64,000 nt of DNA from Tipula vernalis (Eukaryota; Arthropoda; Insecta; Diptera; Tipulidae), in assembly GCA_958295665.1 (NCBI GenBank), contig OY282559.1, forward strand, positions 256,743,545-256,807,544. The letters are read 5' to 3'. Position numbers and translations under genes: made by a program. Shown piece by piece: positions 35,891 through 47,148 of this stretch; within the stretch, counting starts at the first letter, position 1, and the number at the start of each line of letters is the position of its first letter. A model generated the notes under the pieces. That model was given only the letters and a program-made list of their open reading frames with translations. It was not told the DNA's origin and ran no database searches.

Positions 35891-36084
35891 GTTGAAGTTG
35901 ATAGTGCACTAATTGGGTTACTTTCATGTGATTATCAAAAATAAAACTAATTGATTGTACTTTAAATTATAAATTTATTTTAATAAAAGTTGATTAAAAT
36001 TTATTTAGAATTTGTTGATTTAACATATCTTTTCTAATGTCGATCGTACAAAATTTGGAAACGGACTGCCGATTAAAACAAATG
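35891..36084 (-). repeat. Candidate 5' LTR (or LTR part) of the Gypsy element
   Basis: Direct-repeat partner of 30505-30695, 194 bp, with a small ATA insertion near its left end. It ends in the same GATTAAAACAAATG, after which the two flanks diverge (CATCGACC here, TTGTATTC at the integrase junction). Confidence 0.5.
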
Positions 36085-36378
36085 CATCGACCATCGTCCA
36101 GCGATTCTTCAACATTATGCCATACACACACTTATACAATATAATTTGTGCAACAAAATACATTACAGTAATTTAACTTATATAAATATTACACGACAAT
36201 ATACAATACACATATATAAACATATAATATAATTAAATAGGGTAGAACTTCGCACAGGGTGTGCAGGCTCACAACACAGTGCAGTTTTCCTACTGGTGAA
36301 ATTCAAAACAGCACCATCCAGAAACAACATACTGACCAATCGAAAAGAGAAAAAATATGTATTTACCGATAAGCATCT

Positions 36379-36523
36379 GGGGGCCTATTTGGGAATCGAG
36401 TCTTCGTTGTATAAGATTCATATTGGATTTAACTAAGAAACGAATAAATCTGATTAAATTCAAATAGGAATCTAACTCATCGAAGACACAGTCACGTTCG
36501 AATTGAATTCCCAAAATAGCCCC
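36379..36523. mobile_element. Short TIR MITE, copy B
   Basis: Starts GGGGGCCTATTTGGGAATC and ends ATTCCCAAAATAGCCCC, giving inverted ends of about 18 bp with one indel. The inverted similarity extends further inward (GAGTCTTCG against CGAAGAC). The interior matches copy A. No coding capacity and no clear target duplication. Confidence 0.7.
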
Positions 36524-36661
36524 GCAGGTTTATTTGAGATGAAGTTATTCCGAGATGTCTCTACCTAAACAAGTCACTAAAATTTAAGCATATTTGGATT
36601 AAAGATGCCATCATTCGCCTTAGGAAATATAACACAACCAATTCTATTTTATTGAGACCCC

Positions 36662-36742
36662 ATAATCTTATTGATACAAATGTCTGCTGCATTAAGTTCG
36701 AGAAGAATCTAATGCAGCAGACATTTTTATCAATAAGATTAT
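36662..36742. repeat. Near-perfect hairpin: 33-bp arms, 15-base loop
   Basis: The left arm 36662-36694 (begins ATAATCTTATTGATAC, ends CTGCTGCATTA) is the reverse complement of 36710-36742 with a single mismatch. The loop is 36695-36709. This is far beyond chance. It could be a decayed foldback element or a transcribed hairpin (miRNA- or hpRNA-like); no element ends were recognised around it. Confidence 0.75.
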
Positions 36743-37156
36743 TTCGGCTTTTTATAGACAAAATATATTAACAATAATGGCATTCACAACATTTTTCGAT
36801 TGGTTAATCAGAAAAAAAATGAAGAGGCCAATCATTTAAAATATATCTACCAAAAAAGTTGAAACATTAGTTAGGCCGTATAGTTTGAATTTTTTCTATG
36901 CTTATCAATAAGGATTTAAGGAAGGTGCAGGTGCGGAGGCGGCTGGTTGGACATATTAGTATTTTTGCAAATGATACTGTAGTTATCTATGAAACAGAAT
37001 ATCCTTACAAAATTTGCTTTTCTTATAAGAAATTTTATTTTTACAAATACAAATTTTTCTTTTATTAATTTTAAATTATTTTTAATTTTTTTGTTAAAAA
37101 CTTATAAAATAAAATTGAATATTTCTTAATAAAATACATTTTAAATGTATTCTAAA
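36743..37156. other. No gene seen; left flank of the piggyBac element
   Basis: AT-rich. The four bases before the piggyBac left end are TAAA (37153-37156), where TTAA would be expected. Confidence 0.35.
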
Positions 37157-39738
37157 CCTTCATGTGACTGAATATCAAAATACCTTTAGCAGACTGGAAT
37201 GGGAACAAATGTACCCAAGTAAAAATATTAATAGAGAAATTGACTAAAAAAATATTAAAATTATTTCTGTTTGAAGAGAAAATGAAATATGTAAAAATTA
37301 TCAATAAACAAACCTAAACTATAAAAAGGACGGCAAAAAAACGAAAAAATAACGGAAGAAAACAGTTATAAAACGTATACAAACTATCATTTTTTCGAGT
37401 TTATGTTATTTTCTTGTGTGATTTATAGTGCAAACCGATTAGTGAAAGACGGGTTAATTTTTATTTTGTAAAATCAATACATACATACATATTACTATGT
37501 CAAAATTCGGATTTGTGTTTGAGGCTGGGCCAAGTGGTGTTTTTGCTACAAGACGCCGTGTATCCGCGTAAGTTTTTATTCAATATATATACATATCTGT
37601 TTAATTTATTGGTTGTTGTTTGGGTTGAATGTTTTTTTATAGGTTGACACCTGCTGAAATACAGGCTATATTAGAGGAAGACTCTGAAGAAGAGCCATTT
37701 GTGCCTTCTGATGATGAAGAGTACATTCCGGAAACAGTAGTTCTTGCTTCAGAAGAATCTGATGCTGAGCACGACGCTGTTGTCGAACGAGAGGAATATG
37801 TTTCTGATGAAAGCGATGATGACGAAGAAACGCAGTTGCCAGATACAAATAATTTGACGGCTAAAGATGGCACAACTTGGAGTGCCTCTCCTCTCGTACA
37901 AACACAAACGTTGAGTCGTAATATTATGCGCGAAAGAGGAGGAGAAGCGAACTTCAGCAAAATATTTACTGCGAAAGAAACGTTTCGATCCATTATTTCA
38001 AATGAAATGATTGACATTATTCTACGTGAAACCAATCGTAAAGGTCAACGAATTACTGACAGTCTCAACAGCCAATTATTTGAAAAGTATCCTGATCCGG
38101 CTAAACGACCAATTAAAAAAAATTCATACCATTCACAGAAGAGGAGTTCGATTGTTTTTTGGGAATCCTAATTGAAGCAGGGTCCACAAATCGAACAATG
38201 AGCATGTCTCAGAATTATGGAGGACAGATTTTTCGCCCCTTATTCGAGCATCAATGTCTCGTGATCGCTTCAAGATGATGCAACGATTCATACGCTTTGA
38301 TAACGAATATACTTGTGCTGACCGTGCAAGAAGTGATAAGGCTGCTCCAATACAGGACATATGGCAGATGCTGAATTGCAATTTACAAAAGGGGTACAAA
38401 CCATATGAATGTATTACTGTGGATGAGCAATTGTTTCCGTATAGAGGACACACAAAATTTACTCAGTATATTCCGTCCAAGCCAGCCAAGTATGGCATCA
38501 AAGTTTTCTGGGCTTGTGATGCTTCAAATGCGTATCCTCTAAAAGGTGAAGTTTATACGGGAAAGCCTCCTGATGGTGAACGTCAAAAAAACGTCGGCAA
38601 ACGTATTGTTTTAGATCTGGTAGCTGCTTACAAAGGATCAGGAAGGAATATAACCACAGATAATTTCTTTACCTCAATGGAATTAGCTCGTGTGCTTAAA
38701 TCGTGGAACATGACTTTAGTAGGAACTGTCAGAAAAAACAAAAAATATTTGCCTCCGAACATGAAACCATCCAAATATAGAGATGTATTTTCGACAAATT
38801 TCGGATTCAATAGAGATGCCACTGTATGTTCCTATGTTCCGAAAAAAAATAAATCAGTGATCCTTTTGTCGACGATGCATGTGACTAATGATCTTTCTAA
38901 TACTGCAACTGCAAAACCAGAAATTATAAATTATTATAATAAAACAAAAGGTGGCGTAGACGCAGCCGATAAAATGTTGATGGCATACACAGTGAAGCGC
39001 AGAACTAATCGCTGGCCACTTGCGATGTTTTACAATATGATAGATGTCGCCGCTTTAGCTGCATATGTTATATATATGGAACATAATAGGCATTTCAAAA
39101 AAACAGACCGGCGTAGACAATTTTTGAAGGATCTTTCAAAAGAGTTATGCTTGAATTCAGTAGAATCACGTTCAATCAAACCTCATGTGATTGGAAACCA
39201 TTTCACACGGAATTCAATCGAATTAGTCCTTGGACGCGTAATTTCTCCACAATCAGTTACACCAGGAGGTAGTGTTGCCACTCGACAGAATTCTGGACCA
39301 GCTGCTGTTGTTGGGCGTTGCTATATTTGCACTGAAGGAAATCGAAAAGATAGAAAACACGGAAAAGTTGCTTTACATGTGGCAAACCTGTTTGCGCTGA
39401 ACATTCGGTAAATAAACCAACATGTAATAAATGTAACTGAATAAAATTAGTATTTCTTACAATTTTTCTTAATTTTCATTAAAAAAAACTGAACATTCCC
39501 TTATAAAATACTATGGGTACAAAAGTACCCATTCGAGCCTGCTAAGGGTGTAAAAACTTTGGGTCACATGTTCACATGGAAAACGTGGAAATTTGTTGTT
39601 GAATTTTTCAATACATAAAGATGTTGAAACAGTTTAAGATGTCGGGAAGTTTCAGGCACCTACGAATTCTGGATCATACAAAAATATATAGTCAAAAGTG
39701 CATTTGGGTACAATTGTACCCATCCAGTCACATAAAGG
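37157..39738 (+). mobile_element. piggyBac-superfamily DNA transposon, 2.58 kb
   Basis: The left end CCTTCATGTGACTGAAT and the complement of the right end, CCTTTATGTGACTGGAT, form terminal inverted repeats with two mismatches over 17 bp. The right end is followed by TTAA (39739-39742), the piggyBac target; the left side has TAAA, probably a mutated TTAA. Subterminal palindromic sites of the form GGGTAC-N4-GTACCC occur at 39515-39530 (GGGTACAAAAGTACCC) and 39707-39722 (perfect palindrome GGGTACAATTGTACCC), with a diverged version GGGAACAAATGTACCC near 37200-37215. The element encloses one transposase gene. Confidence 0.85.
37497..39440 (+). pseudogene. piggyBac transposase, one intron, three one-base frameshifts
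   Basis: Exon 1 (37497-37567) encodes MSKFGFVFEAGPSGVFATR and ends at a GTAAGT donor. Exon 2 starts after the TTTTTTATAG acceptor at 37643 with the acidic LTPAEIQAILEEDSEEEPF. The transposase core follows: MSRDRFKMMQRFIRFDNE, TVDEQLFPYRG (first Asp), NITTDNFFTSMELA (second Asp), KGGVDAADKMLMAYTVKRR (later Asp pair) and RRTNRWPLAMFYNMID. A C-terminal Cys-rich domain begins CYIC and, after a frame change near 39363, continues with SCFTCGKPVCAEH and a final C-x2-C before TGA at 39438-39440. Two other single-base shifts lie at the A8 run near 38116-38123 and at the GGG near 38180. All the core aspartates remain, so decay is recent. A piggyBac transposase excises and inserts at TTAA. Confidence 0.88.
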
Positions 39739-39742
39739 TTAA

Positions 39743-41144
39743 ACATAAACAGAAAAATATTATTTATTAATACAACCACTTCGCAAATGCGATATCCGAC
39801 TGCTATTGAGTAAAATAGGAAATGCGATATCGCATGAAAATACGAAATCGCATTTTTTTTTTTCATAATAGGTCCCCTAGGAGATAATACTATTTTATAT
39901 CCCGCGTTTTAATTATACAAAAATTATCAGGCAGTAATTCGACTAGTATTTGGTAGCCTACATTCAGGTGAACTTCGTATTTATACTGTTAGGTTCCGAC
40001 CAGAGTACGCGCGATGAGCGATGTGAGGCGAGAAGCGATCACGTGCACACGTATATTTAAATAGCAGTTTTTGCATTGTTGTATAATTCATTTTTTTTTA
40101 TTATTTTGAAAGTTTTCGAGAAGATTTACTAATATTAATAAATATTAATAACAATAATAATATTAATAATAGATAATTAAACAAAAAATTAATAGATAGT
40201 CGAAGTTAATATTTTGTAAACTAAAAAGTTTTTATATCGATATTTAAAATCTACTTATTAAATAAACGTCGAAATAGAAACATATTAAATAATTAAAATA
40301 CAAATCCAAGGCATAGAAATTCAAAATAGTTTCATACTAAAAAACTCAACTAGAAACTAAAAATTCAACTTTAAAAATCGCTTCTGTTACTTTGGACAGC
40401 ACTCGCTTCTTGCCTCGCATCGCTTATACTCTGGCCGCAATCTGAGTGTTATGATTCTTGCTAGAACATTTAGGAGAATAATTGATAAGGAATATTCGTG
40501 ATGAGAAGAGTCTCTTTTAATATGGTAGAAAATATTTTGTATATTCAAAATGATTATGTAATTCAAACACAAAAAAGTTAAAAGATAGTAAAAGGTGTAT
40601 TAAGACAAAGCCTGCGGTATGAATAAAAGCCTCCAGTATCAACTGTATTTTTTATTAATTTTTAGCCTATTGGAAAACCTTCTTAGAAAACAAGGTATTT
40701 TTGAAATTAAAAAAAATGTTGTGTTGTAATATATATCAAAACTCAAATACAATAATCATATTTTTCATGACCTCTATTCAAATTTGAATTCGAATATCTT
40801 TCTATTGATATGAATTTTTCGATTTTCGAAACCTGGGGTGGGATGTTGTAACATCACTTTCGATTGGATTCGATAGAGTTTATGTCTCGTTTCATGAATA
40901 AAATTGTATTCTAATTCGCTTTTTAATTACGTTTTTTCTATTGCGATCTCTGTTTGTTGCGTACTTTTCCTTACTTTCACATCGATAAAGTATCAGAAAC
41001 AAAAATTTAGGTGATAAAGAATCATGAATGTAAGTAGAGGCCGTAGCGGCGAAAAAGCATAACTGAAAAGCGAAATAGAGTAAAATTATATTCTTGAAAG
41101 AAGAGGCAAAACTCTATCGAATTCGATTCGAAAGTTTTCGTTCG
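39743..41144. other. No gene seen
   Basis: AT-rich, with CATAAAGGTTAAAC directly after the piggyBac end. Local AATATTAATAA runs occur at 40125-40180. Short frames (40387-40572) have no motif. Confidence 0.35.
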
Positions 41145-41383
41145 ATGTTGAAAGGCCGAATGTCGGAAGGCCGAATTTTGAAAGGCCGAACGCCGAATGG
41201 GTCGGAAGGCCGAATATCGAAAGGCCGAATGTCGTATGGCAGAATGTGTTGAAAGACTGAATAGCTAAAGGCCGAATCGGTCGAAAGGCCTCCAAATAGG
41301 TCGAAGAGCCGCTGAATGTCGAAAGGCCGAATGGCTCGAATAACCAAACGTGTGGAAGGGCCGACTAACTCGAAAGGCCGAAT
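41145..41383. repeat. Degenerate GGCCGAA minisatellite
   Basis: A word of about 13-17 bp, TCGAAAGGCCGAAT with variants, recurs about 14 times in 240 bp. Spacing and sequence are irregular. The minus frames across it (repeats of IRPFDIRPF or FGLSTFGLP) are translations of the repeat, not evidence for a gene. Confidence 0.75.
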
Positions 41384-41860
41384 TTTCATTAAATTTTCCT
41401 TCACTTAATTAATTGAAATCAATATATAAAACCATTGAAGCTATTTTTTAATGTAAAATGATTTAAATAATTTGAAAACACATGCTAATAAATCCTTTGT
41501 ATGTGTACACATATGTGTGATCAAATTTGTTCGGAAAAAAATGTATTTATTTTTCTTTTCTTATTATAATTAATCAATTTTTAATTATATGACAAAGAAA
41601 ACGTAAGAAGATTTTAATATTTAAGGTAATTAACTATAAAAAAAATGTATACACAAATTTTGATAAAAATATAAATTTTTTTTTTTCATAAAAAGATGAA
41701 AAGGCCTTTTGGCCCTATTCCTTTATTTTTGTATTATAATTTTTTCTACTTGGCTCGCTTGTGTGGCTACATCTTTGCATGTACGCAGAGTAGTTGAATA
41801 ATATAAGGGGTGCATTTGAATTGGAAAACCAAAAAAGATATAACGAGAACCGTTATAATT
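41384..41860. other. No gene seen
   Basis: AT-rich. A palindromic-looking AAAAGGCCTTTTGG lies near 41699-41712. It leads into a decayed Gypsy fragment. Confidence 0.3.
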
Positions 41861-41879
41861 TTTAAAATAATAACCCTGT

Positions 41880-42118
41880 GCATCAGACAAAATATTCGCT
41901 GAAGCGCATTACATGAGCTGAATGGCATGACACGAAACTGATACAAAGGTCTTCCTTGAACTAAAGAATCGGTTTATTGCCTGGACTTTTCGTCTGAAGG
42001 AATTAGCCCAAAAGCTGTATTTTAGATCAATACTAGAAATAAATCTAGTTTGATCTAGTACTCCCAATAATCCCTCGATGAGTGACATGCGATGCACATC
42101 TTTTACGTTTCTAAGCAT
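41880..42118 (-). pseudogene. Gypsy RT fragment
   Basis: Contains IEGLLGVLDQTRFISSIDL and, after a frameshift near 42000, a segment equivalent to the M-P-F-G-L block (here VMPFSSCNALQ). The YxDD active site is not present, so the fragment ends mid-domain at its left side. Its wording differs from the RT of the first Gypsy (YFSTLDLADGYHQ), so it is a different lineage. Confidence 0.65.
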
Positions 42119-42259
42119 TTTGATTTAATTTTTCTTCGATTACACCAATAACGAGCTCTTCGAGAATAAATAGATACTTTAGGTAGTGTTCCAGAAGAAA
42201 TAGTGAAACTAGCGTTGGAAATAAAGTTGTAAGAACTACGTACTATGATCTCTTGGCTA

Positions 42260-43760
42260 ATTATCGTGTCTGAAATTTCGCTCCATCTGATTCGAGATCT
42301 AATTCGTACTGTTCGATCTGAGTTGTATTGGTCTTTGGAAAAGCGTTAGCCCAGTCAATCGGATTTCCTGCGGCAAGTTTCTGTATAGGAACGATGGAGC
42401 AATCTTGGTAACGATGCTCTACGTCGTGACAACTCCAAAAGACCAACAGATTATACAGGCCAGTACATATAGCTTTATTTTTTCTTGACGAACAATCGTT
42501 TTGGCAGTGAACCCTGACCTAAAAGTGTCAAAAAGCGTTTTTTGTCACTTTTGTACTGGTACGGTTGTTCAATAAAATAAAAAAATGTTTACCCTTTTTT
42601 TGAAGGCCTGTGTTCTTCGGGTTCTCTATAACGTCTATCTTTGTGGCTTTAAAAGTTTTAATCGGCACATCCGTATATTTTGGTTCCACAGTCGAATGAT
42701 TATTCAAGGCTATTCTATTATTTTTTGAAGTATTAAATGCTTCAATGACACTGTCATTTTTCTCCTCCACTGATGAGTCTTCCGGTTAATGAAACGTTCC
42801 AAGTTTGTGAATATATTTCTTATAAGGTTGTAGAAAACTTTTGGAGCAATATCCATTTCGATCCCATGTGTGCTCCCAACCAAGACATAACGCAATCTGC
42901 TGATCTATGAAATTATTTTTTTTTCTTGGTTATTTGCAAGTGGAATTGTAATCCTGGTCGCATATTTTTTTTTTTTTTTTTTTTTTGACATATTTAAGTA
43001 GATTATCTTCAGGAATGATGGGAGGAGGTTTCATTGCAATTTTTAACGAGGCACTATAAAAATCATATAATGATTAGTTAGGTACCCGCTTTGTACGATT
43101 AGCCATTTCTTGTAGAATATCGTCTTCTGTCTAAGGCTGTTGAAATCATCGAATCAATTCGGCACGTAATTGTACCGACGTAACGGAACCGTTACGCTCC
43201 AAAAACAGCCAGTACCTCGACCAAACTAATTTGCGACATATTCAATACTGGACAGTCGACCGTTGCACTCCATATAAGAACCGTTCGACATCGGTTTTTT
43301 TCCGATGAGGAATCATCAAAATGTAGACTCCATTTGTGCACCAACCCAGCAGAAGAATTCAAACCTTTAAAATCATCCAGAGTCGATATCGGTATTTTAA
43401 ACCATAATATTTGTGTGACTATATCCGTGAGAGAGACTAGGTGTGAGATGTGGCTGAGTGGGAGGTTAATCGCTAGTAGGTTCATGTGAGCTACTTCTCC
43501 TTGTAAGTATATTTACTTGTGTATCTATAAACGGATTACCAAATTTTTCCATGCGTTCGGTTATAAGTTGAACTAGATTGTCCAACTGGTCTGCCTCAAT
43601 ACTTGGGTATCATAGTCGATTTAGCCAGAACACTCGATCGAAGACGCAGGATTCACGGAGCTTTCCGTTGAACTTCTGTTAGGTGCAAGAGTAGTTAATG
43701 CTACCCGCGCAATTGAAGTTAGGGTAGGTTGTGCCTTTTTTAATTTTTTTTTGTAATAAA
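42260..43760 (-). pseudogene. Gypsy gag remnants
   Basis: A series of short frames with CWSC-like and CHDVEHRYQDC knuckle traces and segments such as PIKTFKATKIDVIENPK and NSSAGLVHKWSLHFDD. Each segment is separated from the next by stops or shifts. The order, right to left before an RT of the same strand, supports gag. The frame at 43731-44021 (plus) is an antisense shadow. Confidence 0.4.
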
Positions 43761-45765
43761 TCGGATTTTGAATCTAAATTGTCTTCTGCCGGGCCTTCAA
43801 TGGGTATGTCCAATAAGGTTTTATTAAGGGTAAAGTTGTCAGCATTAGTAAAACTATCGGATCATCATTTATTTAGACACGATACTAATATTCTGCAATT
43901 TAGCCTTACACTAAGCGATCTCACGTTTGGGATTTTTGCGAGCAGCAACGTGGGTACGATTTGGAATCAATACGATTTCCGCAACCAACCACCTTTCTTT
44001 CTGAGTAGAAAAAAAATATGATATAAAGAATAAAAAGAAAAGTGGCTGGTATGAGCAACCTGCAACATCATTTCTGGCTTTTGAATCACATTACATAAGG
44101 TCGGTTTAATCCAGACTCATACCAAACAAACTTATCTGTGCTGATGTTACTTAATATTCTGAATACATGTCTAATCGTCACATACTATTTATTGCCCTAC
44201 CACAAGTAATTTAAATAGGATGTTAATATCAGCTCATCCACTTACATGCTCTCCAACGGTGTACGGGGTGTGTGTTATCCGTAGTTCGATATACCGTTAA
44301 CGAACCTTGACTTTCCTCGGTGTATTGGTGTTTATACTCGTTAGGCGTTCACTAGGGTTCGCCACCCGCATGTGAATCCTCTTTAAGTTGCACTAATCTT
44401 CACTAATCTTCTCTCAATCTTTACAGACCCATGCACCAACAATTTTAATTATTTGCGTCAAATAGCAAATCAGCCGGGAAAACTCACGTGTTGTTTTCTA
44501 TATGTCAATTGATGAAAGAAAGTACCCTAGATTTGTTTATTTTTTCTTTTGAATACTAAATTAACAAATATTACAATACGAATCGAAAATGTGTGGGAAA
44601 ATGGAAATTTGTCCTTGATCCCCAAATATTAGTTAATTTAAAAAATCAAATTTTTCATATTATTTTACAGTCACTTTTATTCATTTTAATAATTTTTTTT
44701 TTAATTCATCTATTACAAATTTTTAAAGGATAGACAACTATGTCCATTTATTTTTTTTAATCATTATTTGGTAGCACAGATTTTTAACGAACTTTTTTTT
44801 TTGATGTAATTCTTATCCAGTTCAAAAAATTCCTTAACTGACCAAAAAAACTCTCGTACGATTTTCATCATCATCCATCTCATCCCATTTTAATATTTTT
44901 TTTTGTATTGTTCTCATTTTCATTCCATTCATTAAAAAAGATTTGTTCTGTTAATTTTTATACGACTGGTCAATTTTTCCCGCCAAATAACTTATATACA
45001 TCAAGGCAATAAAATCTAAAATATAGGTAATTGAATAGTTGTTCATCGTAATGCAAGACATGCAACATGAGTGTAGTCGACTCAAATAACTCATACTTTC
45101 AAACTGCCCCAAAATCCAAACCAAACCATAAAACACTGTCATGTATTAAAAATACGGCAAAGAAAGATTGTAAGGAAGTCTTTGAATAGTTGTAAATATT
45201 TGTTTATTTCCTATAAGTTTTGAAAAGTAGGGTGAAAATTTGTGAACTTTTCAAATTTTTTCTCAAGAGCACCTCAGGATTGTCCAAGCCAAACCACAAT
45301 TATTTTTTTTAAACACGACACAGACGGGACAGTGCAGAATAAAAAAGCTTGTGGCTTCTGAATAGCGGTTTATTGTTGATTTAGTTTCGTTTTCAACAAA
45401 TTATCTTTTTATGATTTGACACTTTACGTAGTCCTACGCAAAGCCTTGCGGCTGAATGTTGTTCTAGCCTACCATTTTTTTTACCATTGGCTTACAATGT
45501 GGATAAATGATGACGTCATTAAATTAATTTTATTCATATCCTCTTATTAATACAAATTTTTATTGCTATAGAACGTTTTTTAAAACTTGAGCATCTGTGC
45601 TTTAATTAAGCTGGACATTGAGTTATTTATTAGCGATAAAAAAAATTATTTAATTGGATTTAATTTTTTTAATTGATATCTTTTCATCAAGCGATGAAAA
45701 ACTGCGTCGTTTCAAACAAAGTCTAAGAAAATCAAATAAAATTAATAACTTTCTATGGCCCTTCC
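43761..45765. other. No gene seen
   Basis: The left part (to about 44450) is less AT-rich and may be the leader or LTR of the decayed Gypsy, but no repeat partner or primer site was found. The rest is AT-rich with oligo(T) and oligo(A) runs and no motif. Confidence 0.3.
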
Positions 45766-45766
45766 G

Positions 45767-47014
45767 TCAAGATGTCTGATTAAGTGAGCCATTGCAACAT
45801 TTTTGTGAAGTAAATATTTTACAAAATTTACAAAAAGAAAAAGAAAAACCATGCGGGACGAATACTGTTGCTAGATGAGCAGCAAAAGCATTGGCTTTTT
45901 GTTCATCACTTCTCGCCCAGTTTCCAGTTGGTAGTTTAATCGGTGGATTCGAATTTGTTGGCCTTTTTAAATTTTTTGTTGCCTTCCACAAAGAATAATC
46001 TGCCCTCTCGGTTGACGAGAGATCACTGGAGTAGTTCTTTAGGCGCTGGTTTTCTTCTTCGCTCAAAGCAAATCTTAGGGCCTTAATAGCTCGATTTAAT
46101 TTCCACCTCAATAACGGTGATTTTGTTTGCTGCCATTGACGGCGAATTTTTCGCTTTTCCTGGATTAGTTCCTGTATATTATGTGACAGTTTATTAATTT
46201 TTTCCAAACTACTTATGCCGGGTGTAGCCCTTTTAGCAGATAATGTCATGACATCTTTTAGATTTTCTGCCGCCGCATCAATATCAGCTGGTGTGATCAG
46301 AGGAATATTAAGTAGACACGTTTGTTCGACTAGCCTCCTATATTGATCCCAATTAGTTTGCTTGCTTGTAAGACGGTTCGATATTTCGTTCCTTAGGACA
46401 TCAGTACTCAATGTTACTATTACCGATGAGTGATCAGAATGCCCTTAGTTACACAAAAGTCAATTAGATCAGGAATTTTCTTTTTATCTGTGGGCCAGTA
46501 AGTTGGGTTACCGGCAGATAAATAATCCAGGGACTGTTCCTCTATAGCAACATAAAGTAGTTTGCCTTTCGGCGATGTTAATCTGGAACCCCAATGAGTA
46601 TGTTTAGCGTTGTAATCACTGCCCGCAAGAAATTTATTACCCAGCTGGCTGAAATAATCCAAGAACTGGAGTTTTTTTATAGCATGTTTTGGAGGGCGTT
46701 TTGGAGCGTTTTATAGCATGTTTTGGAGGGCGACAGATGCTCGTTGATTGTATATGTTCTTTCTCATATTTCGTAAGCTCGTAGTGTTTTAATCTTCGCT
46801 TAATCAATACAGCAGTGCCTCCATGTGCTTTACCATCTGGGTGCTTGGTGTCATAAATAGAGTATCCATTAATTTTGAAATAGCTGTTTTTGGTGAAGCG
46901 TGTTTCTGATATTAACATTATGTCAATGTTGTGCTCAGTGAGAAATGCATATACCTTTGCTTTATGTTGTGCTAGGCCGTTTGCATTCCATATGGCTATT
47001 TTGATGATGGTCAT
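45767..47014 (-). pseudogene. Jockey ORF2 fragment: endonuclease and linker
   Basis: Frames 47014-46637, 46662-46420 and 46411-45767. Endonuclease: IAIWNANGLAQHKAKVY (N), DIMLISETRFTK (catalytic E), LAGSDYNAKHTHWGSRL (GxD/N region, here SDYN in place of GDFN) and, in the 46411 frame region, the S-D-H trace near 46425. Linker: IQELIQEKRKIRRQWQQTK, ADYSLWKATKNLKRPTN and ANAFAAHLATVF. The sequence then diverges into low-complexity Phe/Cys residues. RT absent. At least two frame breaks. Confidence 0.7.
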
Positions 47015-47148
47015 TTCTGGCTTTTTACGACTATCTGCATCAGCGTGCTCATATTCTGCATCATTAGATCCATGGTTCTCTCCATCATCGCCATGAAGCT
47101 TTGCATCATATTAGCCAATTTATTTAAAGCTGTAGAGATGTTTCCCTC

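Larger units (their letters stand above)
30505..36084 (-). mobile_element. Ty3/Gypsy LTR retrotransposon, internally truncated in integrase
   Basis: The minus-strand order is candidate LTR (35891-36084), leader (35159-35890), gag, protease, RT, RNase H, partial integrase, candidate LTR (30505-30695). Domain order PR-RT-RH-IN defines the Ty3/Gypsy group. The integrase core stops exactly where the left repeat begins, so the segment between the integrase core and the 3' repeat is missing. No env-like frame exists. The element is non-autonomous because of frameshifts and this deletion. Confidence 0.8.
41870..43760 (-). mobile_element. Second, heavily decayed Ty3/Gypsy element: gag and start of RT
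   Basis: On the minus strand, gag-like frames run from about 43750 down to 42260, followed by an RT fragment at 42118-41880. RT landmarks: DVHRMSLIEGLLGVLDQ, TRFISSIDLKYSFW (first catalytic Asp), then in a shifted frame RPLYQFRVMPF. The RT stops before the YxDD block, near 41880. Gag frames include SHISHLVSLTDIVTQILWF (43485-43192) and the knuckle-like SCHDVEHRYQDC (42446 region), in which the first Cys appears replaced by Phe. Two homopolymer runs (about 42966-42986) add frame breaks. The 3' half of pol, integrase and LTRs are not seen. Confidence 0.6.

Noticed and set aside
36290..36514. 74-codon minus-strand frame
   Set aside because: It overlaps MITE copy B and has no independent support.
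43731..44021. 96-codon plus-strand frame
   Set aside because: Antisense to the decayed Gypsy gag region and without a motif.
44360..44380. GTGGCGAACCC on the minus strand as a primer-binding site for the second Gypsy
   Set aside because: No LTR border could be placed beside it and the match to a tRNA 3' end is too short to support.
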